A stretch of DNA of 64,000 bases from NCBI RefSeq assembly GCF_023856365.1, contig NW_026042763.1:38053-102052 (forward strand), in the 5' to 3' direction. The notes below the pieces were generated by a model. The model was not told where the DNA came from and did not search any database. It was given only the letters and a program-made list of their open reading frames with translations. Numbering within the stretch: the first letter of the stretch is position 1; the number at the start of each line of letters is the position of its first letter. Made by a program: the position numbers and the translations under genes. Source of the stretch: Brienomyrus brachyistius. Taxonomy: Eukaryota > Chordata > Actinopteri > Osteoglossiformes > Mormyridae. Below, in pieces: positions 23,421 to 34,700 of this stretch.

Positions 23421-24130
23421 CAGGACCATCAGCCATCAGAAACAGCCCAGACAGTCTCCTTCAGCTTCTTTAGTGTCCTTGGAAGCCAAGGCAGTTTTAG
23501 ATCTGAGAGGAGGTTTATCAGAAGGACACATATTACGTCGTTTGTCCTGAAATGTAACATGGGGAGGAAAAGTTAAGCGGTTTAGTCAGATTGGAGTCGT
23601 TTATTCAGCAGTGGCAGCGCCAGTGACTTAATGCTACAGGTGCTATAGGGGAGTGAGATTATTTAGAGCGGGTGCTTTAGCTTTTCAGCTTATGTAGATG
23701 CTGTATAGAAGCACACAGCACGATAAGCTACAGCATGGATAAAATATGATAAAATATGAAATTCTAACGTCTAGCTCACAGAGCCTCTATGTGTACTTTG
23801 AAGAAAAAATACACTACAAGTATGCTATAAAAACCGCAAAAATGTCTTACACAATATACAGATTTTACAGATAGTTAAAGAAAAAATGAAACCAATATTT
23901 TGGGGGTGCTGTGGGGGTACTATGGTCATTGGAGGAGGAGCTAGAGCCCCCCCCCCAAGCTTTTCCCTGGTGCTGCCACTGTTGTTCAGATTAAAAGTAA
24001 CCTTGTCATTAATAAACAGTACTCTGATCAAATTTTTGCATGTACAAACACAATCAAAGTTTAACCACATGTTTAGACACAATTCACACACCTGTTACAT
24101 TTCCATAATGCTAAGACTCTCTACACTTAC

Positions 24131-25428
24131 TTCATCCACTTTCTTGTTTGGTACACAGTCAATTGATGGATGTGTAAGATTATTACCAGACCGTCTGCTG
24201 CAAACTCTACAGTTAATGAATGGCTGCAAAAACACACAGACACACAAAAACAGTATTTAAAGAGTGGTGGGCAATAAATACAGTGAGAGAAGGTGTAGTA
24301 AAGATATATCTAAAGATTTAAGGCAGAGCTGCTGGACTGCAGGGTTTAATGACACAGAACAATTTTAGAGGAAAGAGCTTCCAAAGCAGGGTCACCTTAA
24401 GGCTATATTATACAAAGCAAGTTCATCTAAAAGTATGAACAACAAATCCCGTTTAACTGAACACTGCTCTGTATTAAAATACTGTCCTCCGATCAAGCTA
24501 AGTGGTCCTGTAGTTCACTATTTAAAGAGGTAAATTTAAAGGGTAATTCACACTGCGCATCTACCCTGCTCTGACCAGATTTAATTGCCCTTTCACCACA
24601 AAACACCACACTGCCATTTAAGGCTGATTTCAACTGCCTGGTAATCCAGCCTTTAAGCCTGTAAACCTACTAAAATTTGAGAATAAGGTGATGGAACTGG
24701 CTGTTTGAGGCCACCTATCTATTTGTTACTTTATTGTTGGCTAACTTTCCTCCGCAGGGCATCAAAAAAGTTAACATGAACCTAAATTAATTTGCTAACT
24801 GATATGTCCAATGCTCACAGTCACAGTGACTCTTTACTTACCCTCTTGTCCATGAAAATACAGTCAGCCCGATGGTCTGTTGCAGTTGACTTTGGACATT
24901 TTGTTGCTCTCAAGAGAATCTCAATGTCAATGTATTCACTGCTGATCTAAATCACATAAACACGTTATATACAAAATTGCCTACAACTGTTTTAAAGGCA
25001 ATATAACAAACAATAATCACCCAAAAAATGGCAAACTGTCACAGACTTGACTGCAGCAGATTCAGAGAGAAACTGTGAGAAGGTAAAATTGACCAGGGCT
25101 GAGATATACAACCATCACTTTCATTGTGAAGAGACATTAAGCATCATATGCATTGAAATTAAAACATCAAAATCAATGTGATTCTCATTAGTTCAGCTTG
25201 CAGATGATGAAAGTTTCACACTTTTGTAAACACTTTCTCAGCAGTTACCTTCGGACGGCCCTGGATGTTATAGAAATTCATGTGCTGACGGGTTCCTTGA
25301 TGAGCATTTTCGACTGCGAGTTTAATGGCCGTCTTGTAGAGTGCAGGGAGACTGTGGTAATCTTGCTGGGCCTCTGTGGAGATAAGCAGAGCTCCATAAG
25401 CCAAAACCAGAACCAGCAGGCGGGTCAT
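24131..25428 (-). CDS. Chemerin (RARRES2)-like cystatin-fold secreted protein; exon 3 has a frame break
   Basis: Chemerin is a secreted chemoattractant and adipokine prohormone. Three minus-strand exons are visible. Exon 1 (25428-25249, 60 codons) starts MTRLLVLVLAYGALLISTEA, a signal peptide, and continues with YHSLPALYKTAIKLAVENA as in fish chemerins. Exon 2 (24946-24842, 35 codons) has LLRATKCPKS and ADCIFMDKR. Exon 3 (24225-24131) opens PFINCRVCSRR. The cysteine order TKC, DC and NCxxC matches the cystatin-fold pattern. Exons 1 and 2 are multiples of three, but exon 3 is 95 bp. Its second half makes family-like sequence (IDCVPNKK) only in another frame, so two extra bases lie around 24175-24185. 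A final exon was not found. It could be a young pseudogene or a sequencing error. Confidence 0.6.
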
Positions 25429-25564
25429 CTTCCTCTCAGCTTTGAAGGGAGAAGCAGGACTGAGGACACTGATCTGTGGTCCCCTTATCCAGCACGTCCA
25501 GGGGCGTGTCCTTCACCCGAAACAAACAGACCTTTGAACAACATTGGAAAACTCTTCAGGATGA

Positions 25565-26130
25565 ATCGAGGCAGGTGGTCAAGTGGGTTTATTGTTATTT
25601 CAGCAATATACACAGTACACAGTGAAAGGAAACATTGTTCCTCCTGGACCACGGTGCAAGACAAAGAAGAAAAACAGAAACAACACAAGATGACACAAGT
25701 GCGGGCAAGATAGAACTATACAGAGTGAAAGGAGCACAAACAGAGGGAGAAAGTGCAAGATAAACACAAGAGCAACAATACAATACTACAGGACAAGACA
25801 GCGCAGTCAAGAACACAGAGTGCAGCCAGAGCTAACCTGAATAGGGGCATCAAGGTTGCCAGGCAGGCAGAGAAACAGAAAATAGAGGTCTACTTCACAT
25901 ACAACAACCCACAGTGGGTGTGGCAGGGAATACAACACATTACAAACTTCAAAGGCAACAACACCGTCACTGTTAACAGCAACGCCCTTTTAGCAAAGGA
26001 GCTAAACAGCTTCTTTGCTCGTCTGGAGGAACACAGAGCAGACATAGCCACACTGCCCCCTCCCCCAATCTCCAGCACTCACAGACTCCCTCTGCAGGAA
26101 CACCACGCGAGAAGGCACATTGCATCTCTA
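25565..26130 (+). mobile_element. L2-like LINE fragment, 5' part
   Basis: Frames around 25815-26090 read LNRGIKVARQAEK, NNPQWVWQGIQHIT and LAKELNSFFARLE, typical of the linker between endonuclease and reverse transcriptase in fish L2/CR1-group LINEs. The upstream segment with 'tacacagtacacagtgaaa' is another known repeat. The element resumes at 26695 after an inserted second LINE. Confidence 0.65.
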
Positions 26131-26694
26131 GGTGTGTGGAGTTTAAGACAAGGCAAGTGATGCTACGATAATATAATTCCTTGGTAAGACCCCACCTAGA
26201 ATATTGTGTGCGGGTTTGGTTACCATACCTTAAGAAGGACATTGCTGCCTTGGAAAAGGTGCAACGTAGGGCAACGAGAATGATTCCTGGTCTTAGAGGA
26301 ATGTCTAATGAGGAGAGGTTAGCTGAGCTGAATCTGTTTAGCCTCGAGCAAAGGAGACTAAGGGGGGACATAATCCAGGTGTTTAAGATTCTAACAGGTC
26401 TGGATGCTGTTCAGCCAAATGGCTATTTCAATGTTAGTTTAAATACCAGAACTCGTGGCCATAAGTGGAAATTAGCTGGAGAACATTTTAAAACGAATTT
26501 GATGAAGCATTTCTGTACACAGCGTGTAGTTAGAGTATGGAATAGTCTTCCTGTTATTGTAACACAAGCTAAAACCCTGGGTTCTTTTAAATCAGAGCTA
26601 GATAAGATTTTTGAGCTATTAGCTAAGTTCTCCTCAAAGGAGCTTGATGGGCCGAATGGCCTCCTCTCATTTGTAAATCTCTTTGGTTCTTATG
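26131..26694 (+). mobile_element. Jockey/CR1-type LINE 3' fragment nested in the L2-like copy
   Basis: Encodes the C-terminal end of a non-LTR reverse transcriptase, including RPHLEYCVRVWLPYLKKD, LEKVQRRATRMIPGLRGM and RRLRGDIIQVFKILTG. It ends in the conserved tail 'gggccgaatggcctcctctc' and 'tctttggttcttatg'. The same family is better preserved at 37509-38495 (minus), and a fragment lies at 30775-30883. Confidence 0.8.
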
Positions 26695-26820
26695 AGTCAG
26701 CTTACAGAGATGAGGTCCAGAAACTGATAGGTTGGAGTTCAGCAAACAATTTGGCACTAAACAGCACAAAGACAAAGGAATCACTGACTTCAGGAAGGAT
26801 GGAGGCGACACTGGCCTGCC
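26695..26820 (+). mobile_element. L2-like LINE fragment, continuation
   Basis: Frames read SAYRDEVQKLIGWSS and NNLALNSTKTKE, the reverse-transcriptase stretch after the FADD motif in L2-like LINEs. With 25565-26130 it brackets the nested LINE. Confidence 0.65.
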
Positions 26821-28905
26821 TAGATGGATGGATGGATGTTTTTATTGACATTGTAAGTACAATGAGATTTAGTTTGGAACGCGCCAGCAGCTACACAGTA
26901 TATTTACAATTATATAGATTGTGAGGCATAAAATAAGGTGTGAGTAATATAACATAACGACATAATATAAGTAATCATTAATTAATCATTACAGATGGTA
27001 TGAGGTGTGAACCGCTAGGCTGCTATGGCATGTTTGGTATCAAACCGATGGAAAATCACTCCAGTTTCCAAATCTGGTCAGTGGTTACCACGAAAGTGAA
27101 TATATCAAAAGTTACACCAGCCTAACGAAAATCATCAATACAAGGGAAATCACTCTGGTCATAAATCTCAAAAGGACTGATACAGACCCCCTTCCGAAAG
27201 CCCGCCAAATGGATGGTCAGCCATTGGTCCAGGAGTCGAATTCCTGGTCACTCCTATTCACGAACTTTACACTATAAAACCTGGCACCTCAGAACAAAGC
27301 CAGGAGAGGAGAAACAGAAGGGAGGAGAAAACAAAAGACCATCAGCACGAAGAGAGGCAGAGAACATCAGCCCAAGAGAAGAGAAGCCCACAAGAAGCCC
27401 TCCTGAAGCCTATCAGTGAAGACCCAGCTGGACAGAGAACTGCAACCAAGCCCAAGCTTCACCAGGAGAGGGAATCAGAGGGGCTCCACTCCAACAACCG
27501 CTGCAAACACCGCGCCTCCCTGAGTGCCATCACCCATCAGCTCATCAGCCTCCGCAACCAACTGCCAAGACCCCCCCCCCCCACTCTGCAACCAAGTAAA
27601 CAAACTTCCTTTCATTTATAACAACCTAAACTCCTATTCACCTGCTATATTACTTTAGGACAGTATTTCCACAAATTGCTTGCTTTGCAGAACAGTATTT
27701 TCCCTTTTAAGGTTACTCATTTTAAATCTGGTCATTGCATTTTCATGATTACATTGTTTGTGTCCACTCCGTTATTTCGTGTTTATTGTTTGTTAGGTGT
27801 AATGTCTGTCTTATGTTAGTTATAGGAATAAATGCATGTCTTTTACACAACTTCAGCCTCCGTTCATTGAGTGCTCACAAGAATCCCTGCCTGTGCGATC
27901 TACGCTCTGAAACCTCAAATTCGCCTGAAATATCGCGAGACTCTCTCTCATTGGCCGTGAGGGGAGCTTCGCTACCGATCGTTTACATTACCTGGTGACG
28001 CAGCTCGTTGGACAAGCCTTCTATTCTAACCCAGGTTATTACGTGATACTGGTTATTAATGAGTTCCATTTAAGTCACACATTAACAGACTCACGGTGTT
28101 TCGCAATTGAGTTTGAGCCGACCATTCAGCATAAAAATTGGTTAATAATCACAAGGCACAAGGTTTAAACTTATTCTGAGCACACAATTTAAACTTTTTA
28201 TGACCGAACGTGCAGTGAAGAAGCGCTACTGTGAACTGGTTGCAAAAGTCGCACTCATGGCAATCTGAAGGCATTTAAGCGGGATCATATGGGCTTATTA
28301 TAGTTATTTTTATTTCTATTATTAGTAGTTATATTATTTTGTTTTATTTTCGGTGATTTCATTGTAGTTCTTTCGTATTAAACTGCAGTAAACTTTAACC
28401 CTATGTCTGACGAGATTCTCAGATGTAGCGCTTTGTTTCCAGGTTCAATTCGGACGAGTGTCTCCGTTTCTATATATCCTGGGAGAGATCTCTCTATTAG
28501 CGAACGGGAATACTTGTTATGAGGTTCTAACCTAAATTATGTTGCGCTTGGACATAAGACCGATAGCTTAGTTACCTATCAGGATCATACTCGTATGTGT
28601 GTGCCTGCTTTAGACAAAGCAAGTTTAACACAACTTTGCGCTGTGAGCCAAGTGTGTGTCATTTAGAAATTGGGAGTCTCCTGTGCTTGAGACCCACCGT
28701 GGTTAAGCACCATTTGCGACGAGATATAGTGCACTCACAATTTAAATCTGTCGCCGTAACGCGTGCGCCGTCTCGCTTCAGTAATTGTTTTAAGGGGTTT
28801 TATACTGTGCAAGGCACAGAAGAAGGCCACAAGCAGCATGCGCATGCATTAAATGTGTGTGTCACTCATCTAGCGTCGGCAACCGCCTAGCTATATCTTT
28901 GGTTA
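26821..28905. other. Repeat-like interval of unknown type
   Basis: It starts with a GGAT run and 'tttttattgacattgtaagta'. 27200-27290 has a CCATTGGTCC box 63 bp before CTATAAAA, which looks like a Pol II promoter or LTR, but no paired LTR was found. The segment 27718-27806 recurs at 30883-30974. No gene is supported. Confidence 0.35.
27718..27806 (+). repeat. Segment repeated at 30883-30974
   Basis: Both copies contain 'aaatctggtcattgcatt', 'tttatttcgtgtttattg' (Ttatttcg in both), 'ttgttaggtgtaatgtctg' and 'ttatgttagttata'. The second copy is fused to a LINE fragment on its left. Confidence 0.75.
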
Positions 28906-29990
28906 CCTCTAGTGGTCAGGCATAGAACTACCACTCCATTTCGAAATTGCGCCTCTAGTGGCCAGGCATAGAACTACCACTCAATTTCGATATTGCGCCT
29001 CTAGTGGCCAGGCATAGAACTACCACTCCATTTTGATTTTGCGCCCCCGGTGGTCAGGCATAGAACTACCACTCCATTTCGATATTGCGCCCCCGGTGGT
29101 CAGGCATAGAACTACCACTCCAGTTCGAAATTGCGCCTCTAGTGGTCAGGCATATAACTACCACTCCATTTCGAAATCGCGCCTCTAGTGGTCAGGCATA
29201 GAACTACCACTCCATTTCGAAATTGGGCTTCTAGTGGTCAGGCATAGAACTACCACTCAATTTTGAAATTGCGCTTCTAGTGGCAAGCCATAGAAGTACT
29301 ACTCCATTTCGAAATCGCGCCTCTAGTGGTCAGGCATAGAACTACCACTCCATTTCGATATTGCGCCCCCGGTGGTCAGGCATAGAACTACCACTCCATT
29401 TCGAAATTGCGCTTCTAGTGGTCAGGCATAGAACTACCACTCAATTTTGAAATTGCGCTTCTAGTGACAAGCCATAGAACTACTACTCCATTTCGAAATC
29501 GCGCCTCTAGTGGTCAGGCATAGAACTACTATTCCATTTCGTAATCGTGCCTCTAGTGGTCAGGCATAGAACTACCACTCCATTTCGAAATTGCGCTCCC
29601 GGTGGTCAGGCATAGAACTACCACTCCATTTCGATATTGCGCCCCCGGTGGTCAGGCATAGAAGTACCACTCCATTTCGATATTGCGCCCCCGGTGGTCA
29701 GGCATAGAACTACCACTCCAGTTCGAAATTGCGCCTCCAGTGGTCAGGCATAGAACTACCACTCCATTTCAAAATCGCGCCTCCATTGGTCAGGCATAGA
29801 ACTACAACTCCATTTCGATATTGCGCCCCCGGTGGTCAGGCATAGAACTACCACTCCATTTCGAAATTGCGCTTCTAGTGGTCAGGCATAGAACTACCAC
29901 TCAATTTTGAAATTGCGCTTCTAGTGGCAAGCCATAGCAGTGCCACTCCATTGAAATTGCACCTCTAGTGGTCCGCCATAGTAGGTTAAC
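28906..29990 (+). repeat. 46-bp tandem array, about 23 copies
   Basis: The unit is about CTCTAGTGGTCAGGCATAGA, ACTACCACTCCATTTCGAAA, TTGCGC. Units diverge by substitutions (CTCTAG or CCCCGG; GAAAT or GATAT) and a few indels. Each unit has AGTGGT and ACCACT 13 nt apart, so each can form a short hairpin, plus a TTCGAA palindrome. It is older and more diverged than the 29-bp satellite. Confidence 0.9.
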
Positions 29991-30774
29991 AACATCTGAG
30001 TTGGGTCTCTGGTGGTCAACTGCGGTGATACAACACGCATAATTGGACACACAGGTTCTTGCCTGAAAGCAGGAATCAACTTCACGGACTAAATCAGTTT
30101 GATCACAATACATTAACATCCAATTAGGTTATTGTTGCATAACTAATTGATGTTTACAATTGAATAAGAAACACAATTCATTTGGTTTGATTCCCGTTTA
30201 ACCTTTTTGATTTATTTTAGGTTTTATTTCACCTTATGCTTTCATTCATTCCCTCTCCCCCAACAAGGGGACTTGCATAGAAGTTCAACCACTATTAACA
30301 ACAGTAAACCAGTTACGTACACAATCCCATCAGGAAGTCGTTTGGATGTGATCAGTTGAGCCCTTCGGGTGCTGGGTGCTTACCATTCGCTCTCTGTTGG
30401 TTGAGCTTGTCTGTGGCTCTGCTGTCACTGCTTGTGATCGTACAGTTTGTCAGAACCGAAGGGGAGTTCTCAGCAATTGGATGCCCAAAAGCGTGTCAGC
30501 CCGGCTACACCCACTGACTCATTACGGGCAAGGCTGACAGGTACCTCAGGCGGTCATTACAACTTTTGAGCAGGACTTCGTTTAGGGTGAGTTCTGAGAA
30601 CGGCCCTAGCTTGGACTCTCACTAGGGTGGGTGATACCTGAAGGCAATTTTGCCAGCCGATAAGCTGAGCTCCACCTGGGTTGTCTCAGTTGTGCATACA
30701 GAATACGCCCTTCCAAGTTAACATTGCTGGGGATCGGGGGAGTGGAAGCCGGACTCAGGCTTGCTTGGCTGGGA
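29991..30774. other. Gene-free interval after the 46-bp array
   Basis: No ORF with coding signature and no clear transposon end. The interval is moderately GC-balanced and may belong to the same unidentified element as the array. Confidence 0.35.
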
Positions 30775-30975
30775 GAATGATTCCTGGTCTTAGAGGAATG
30801 TTTAATGAGGAGAGGTTAGCTGAGCTGAATCTGTTTAGCCTCGAGCAAAGGAGACTAAGGGGGGACATAATCCAGGTGTTAAATCTGGTCATTGCATTAC
30901 ATTTTTTTTGTATCCACTCCTTTATTTCGTGTTTATTGTTTGTTAGGTGTAATGTCTGTCTTATGTTAGTTATAT
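30775..30975 (+). repeat. Chimeric junction of a LINE fragment and an unrelated repeat
   Basis: 30775-30883 matches the LINE at 26279-26385 (gattcctggtcttagaggaatg, ggggggacataatccaggtgt). It is joined without a gap to the repeat also found at 27718-27806. Confidence 0.8.
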
Positions 30976-31115
30976 CCATCCATCCATTTTCCAAACTGCT
31001 TATCCTACTGGGTCGCGGGTGGTCCGGAACCTATCCCGGAATGTGGAATGGGCACGAGGCAGGGAACAATCCAGGATGGGGGGCAGCCCATCACAGGGCA
31101 CACTCACACACAAAT
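30976..31115 (+). repeat. Dispersed CCATCCATCC tail repeat
   Basis: Contains tccatccatccattttccaa, cttatcctactgggtcgcgg and ggcacgaggcagggaacaa, then ggcagcccatcacagggcac. Other copies are at 42409-42690 and, on the minus strand, within 48908-49089. Confidence 0.75.
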
Positions 31116-31509
31116 CGTGATTATATTATTGCACTATACTATATAAATAAAAAGTAAACTTAATACCAGTTGTGGTAATAAAGTGCACAGAGAGTAAGAG
31201 AGAGTAGGGTTTCACATAAACGTATGTTCATTAGCATTTAGTATTCTGATGGCTTTGGGGTTAGAAGCTCTTATTAAATCTGGTTGTTCTGCAATGCATA
31301 CTGCGGTAACGTTTACCAGAGGGCAGAAGTTCAAACATCTCATGTGCTGGGTGCGTGGGATCTTTTTTAAATATAATTATGCATATGTAGAACTAGGGAT
31401 ATGATCCTGTTAAGTATGATAGTTCTGTCTCATTATTGCAGGATCGACATCCATAGTAACTGTGGTGATCTATCCATTTGTGTGCATGTCTGTGTGTGTG
31501 TGTGCGAGC

Positions 31510-31773
31510 GGGTATACCTATCCTACCCCATAGCGTGATAAATACCTGTTTTTTTTTTCCCTTATGGGGACCACGAAACTGAAAACCAGGAAAACTCTAT
31601 TTTATAAAAATCTGTGACTGCTGTGGAAAAACTAAAAATGCAAAACCTCTTTTATTTTGCTTGGTTACTTATGGTTATGGTTAGGGCAGGGTGGGGGTTA
31701 AGATTGTCATAGTTAGCGTTAGCATTTATCCAATAGAAGTCAATGAGCGGGCCCCATAAGGATAGGTATACCC
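31510..31773. mobile_element. MITE with 15-bp perfect terminal inverted repeats
   Basis: Begins GGGTATACCTATCCT and ends AGGATAGGTATACCC, exact complements. The 264-bp body has no coding capacity. No clear target duplication; the superfamily is not assignable from this alone. Confidence 0.75.
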
Positions 31774-31860
31774 TATGTGTGTGCATGTGTGTGTTTGTCC
31801 CATATTGCCTGGGCTTCAGGATACCTCATAACCCGGAACTTCATCAGAAGTAGTTAGAAA

Positions 31861-31911
31861 ATGGATGAATGGATGGATGGATGGATGGATGGATGGATGG
31901 ATGGATGGACA
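31861..31911. repeat. GGAT microsatellite
   Basis: Run of (ATGG)n, about 10 units. Such runs form the tail of the dispersed CCATCCATCC repeats in this window. Confidence 0.9.
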
Positions 31912-32289
31912 GATCAATAAAAGTACAGAACATCCATTTTACAAAGAACCATCAACACTAAATGTATGCACTGGTCATGCTCCTGGAAATTAAACTTTTC
32001 TGAAAAGCAGCATGTTCATAAATTAGCTGCTGTTATACCTTGGGGGAACAAATGCAGATGAAATTGTAAAACAAACTGCAGTGGCAAAACAGTTCTGGCT
32101 GCCTGTGCTGCCCTGCCTGCCCGCCCTCCTGCCCATTACGTCCTGCCTGTGCCACCCTCCTGCCTGCCCTCCTGCCTGTTTACGTCTTTCCTGTGTGCCC
32201 TGCTGCCAGTTATTCTGTATTTACATCCGGACTTAACTAATTGAACCATATAAACCATATAAATCAGGACTTTGTTAACCTGACTTCTG

Positions 32290-32495
32290 CCCTGTGGAGG
32301 ATGGGCTCCCCCTTTCACTCTGGTTCCTCCAAAGGTTTCTTACTATGACTGAGTTTATCCTTGCCAATGTCGCTTTCTAATTTTTCAGGCTAGATCTTGC
32401 TCACTGGGACAATTGGGCAGGGACAAAGTAAAGTGCTTTGAGACAATGTAAGGCTATGAAAATGTACTATACAAAATAAAGTGAATTGACTTGAG
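32290..32495 (+). repeat. LINE-type 3' tail repeat
   Basis: Has 'ggaggatgggctccccctt', 'ctccaaaggtttctta', 'aaagtgctttgagacaatgt' and the tail 'aaataaagtgaattgac', a typical fish L2-like 3' end. Upstream (32100-32200) is a CCTGCC-rich low-complexity stretch. Confidence 0.65.
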
Positions 32496-33826
32496 TAATG
32501 TGGCACAAAGCAACCCTTCTTTGCCACAGGAAATGTCTGGTGCAATTTCTTTTTTAATTGTACATGTCAATTGCATAATACCCTAAACTAATTCATTATT
32601 ATTTCTATTATTATCATCATCATCAGTATTTCATTAGTATTCCATGGTATTTAGATTTTTCAGGAATCAGTGTGTGTACTGTTTACTTTTTAATTCATCT
32701 CTCAATCTCCTCCTACACCCACTCAGCATCACAGTATGGACTCCCCAATGCAACTGATCTGCACGTATTTGTACTCTGGGAGGAAATTGAAGCCCCCATA
32801 GGAAAAACTCAAAGCCTACAGACATATGCACAAAACCAGGGGACATGCTCAGTTCTGCAGGCCTGGAAGTGTGAGAGAAGGCTATTTATTGAGTTTCCCC
32901 TCTGCCCCTGGTAAAGATGAAACATGCACAAGTCATTAAACACACATATACTTACATGAAAGTCTGACTGATACTGGAGCTTCCAGTGCCCGTAAACCAG
33001 GTACTGGGGTACTCCATTTCCTTCTTGATAATTAGCGCCATTGAAAAAAAAAAACGGTGCCTTTCCTAATATTAACTGACTCTCAGACAAATGTACTGCT
33101 TGAAGACCCTGCCACTATTCGCATTTTCCAGCAGGAGTCACAAATCTTCATTGCATTCAGTTTATTCTCAGATGAGCTCATGCATGTTTCTATGTGCATC
33201 TTTACACTTAAACAAATACAGCTAACCTCTGTTGTTATATTCCATATATATTTGTCGTGACTGGCCTTTTTTCTCAAATGATGGATTTCTGAAACTAAAA
33301 CTGACAGTATTCTAAAATATTTATATTGCCACATCATCGACACATGTTCTAATATGACATAGCATTCCCCTGGACCATAGTGCGACTTAGAGACAAGATA
33401 TAACATGCCCTTCACGGTAAAACACTAGATAGGTGCAACACTTAATGTCAACGTTGTCAATGTCAATGTTGACTTAATGTCAACGTTAAATTCATGGATT
33501 CGCAAATTAAGTAACACGGTTACAGTACAAAAACGAGCAGAGCTGTGTATGGCATGACTATCTCGCGGCGGCGACAAAATATGCTTATCCTTCTAATTAT
33601 TCAGAAGAAAATATATTTGCAAGCACAGCCGTTCACGGCTTCCGTACAAAAAGCTGTCACTACGCTACAGGAAGAATACACGACCAATATAGGATTTACA
33701 CAAGTCTGCTTCTTTTGTTTTATTTAGTAACAACTTTCACAAAAATTGACAGCAATACTGCTAAAAGTGCAGATCTGTTGCCAAATTAAATAAACAAAGA
33801 AATTAATCATAAAAATATTCAAAGTA
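32496..33826. other. Gene-free interval
   Basis: AT-rich DNA with small ORFs on both strands. None has a splice context, signal peptide or recognisable motif. Confidence 0.4.
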
Positions 33827-33834
33827 TATACAGC

Positions 33835-33978
33835 CAGGGGCGCCGCTAGCAATTTTGGGCCCTATGACAAAATATGAGGTTGGGCCCCCCTACCACACCC
33901 ATTCAGATCTCTGGGGGCCCCTAAAGGGCGTGGGCCCTTAGAATTGTCCCAACTTTCCCCCCCTTAGCGGCGCCCCTG
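33835..33978. mobile_element. hAT-type MITE with 8-bp target duplication
   Basis: Termini are CAGGGGCGCCGCTA and TTAGCGGCGCCCCTG (inverted repeats with one extra base near the inner side). The element is flanked by exact TATACAGC copies at 33827-33834 and 33979-33986. An 8-bp duplication and CAGGGG ends are the hAT hallmarks. It is 144 bp and noncoding. Confidence 0.88.
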
Positions 33979-34514
33979 TATACAGCTAACCATTTCCAAT
34001 CGAAAAGTACATACAAGTCTCCAATATAAGTTATACAATGGAGCGCAGATAAAACTTTTAAATAGTAATTAACCAAACTATATAAAGAATACAAGTTTGA
34101 ATACAGGTAATTTGTATAAATTTTACTGTGTTCAGACTGAAAAATCAGCACCAGCCTTACACACATTGCAGTTCTGCTTTTTTCTTCTTTTAGCATAATT
34201 ACCCGTTTCACGTTCACGAGGCAGAAGATCCCTGCAAATGTGAAAATTCACAAGTAACAGGCACCATTAACCTCAAGCCATAACAGTCTGCTAGCCTGAA
34301 CAATAGCAAACTCTATGTATTACCAATTATTACGCAGGTTGTCACTTTATCAAATCATGACTGTTACTAAGAAGTGGGAGTGAAACGCGTGTCACGAGAT
34401 CTCGCGATATTACAACATGACGAGATTTCTCGTTGGAGCGAAAAGCCGTTTCACGAATGCGCTGCAAATGAGCTGCTGTAAATATGTCGGCATCTGACTA
34501 AATTACTATAGTAG

Positions 34515-34700
34515 ATACCCCAGACACTTTTGAATCTTTTGTGTGTCAGCATTTCGGGTGCCCGGCGGAAAATATAAATGGCGAAAGGGAGACAGACAAA
34601 ACACGAACCATCTGTAAGGACTGTAGAAAGCTAATGCCGCACACAGCGGCTAATGCTACTACTAACTACTATGCAAAGCCATTTGCAGCACCATCATAGC
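34515..34700 (+). pseudogene. BED-type zinc-finger fragment of a hAT transposase
   Basis: A plus-strand frame reads QHFGCPAENINGERE and then TICKDCRKLMPHTAANATTN, the BED finger cysteine pair and following segment found at the N-terminus of hAT transposases and ZBED proteins. The catalytic part is not present nearby. A separate hAT C-terminal fragment lies at 50370-50510 on the other strand. Confidence 0.6.

Noticed and set aside
27000..27720. Possible LTR (CCAAT box, TATAAAA)
   Set aside because: No matching second LTR, TG...CA ends or target duplication could be found, so it is only described as an interval.
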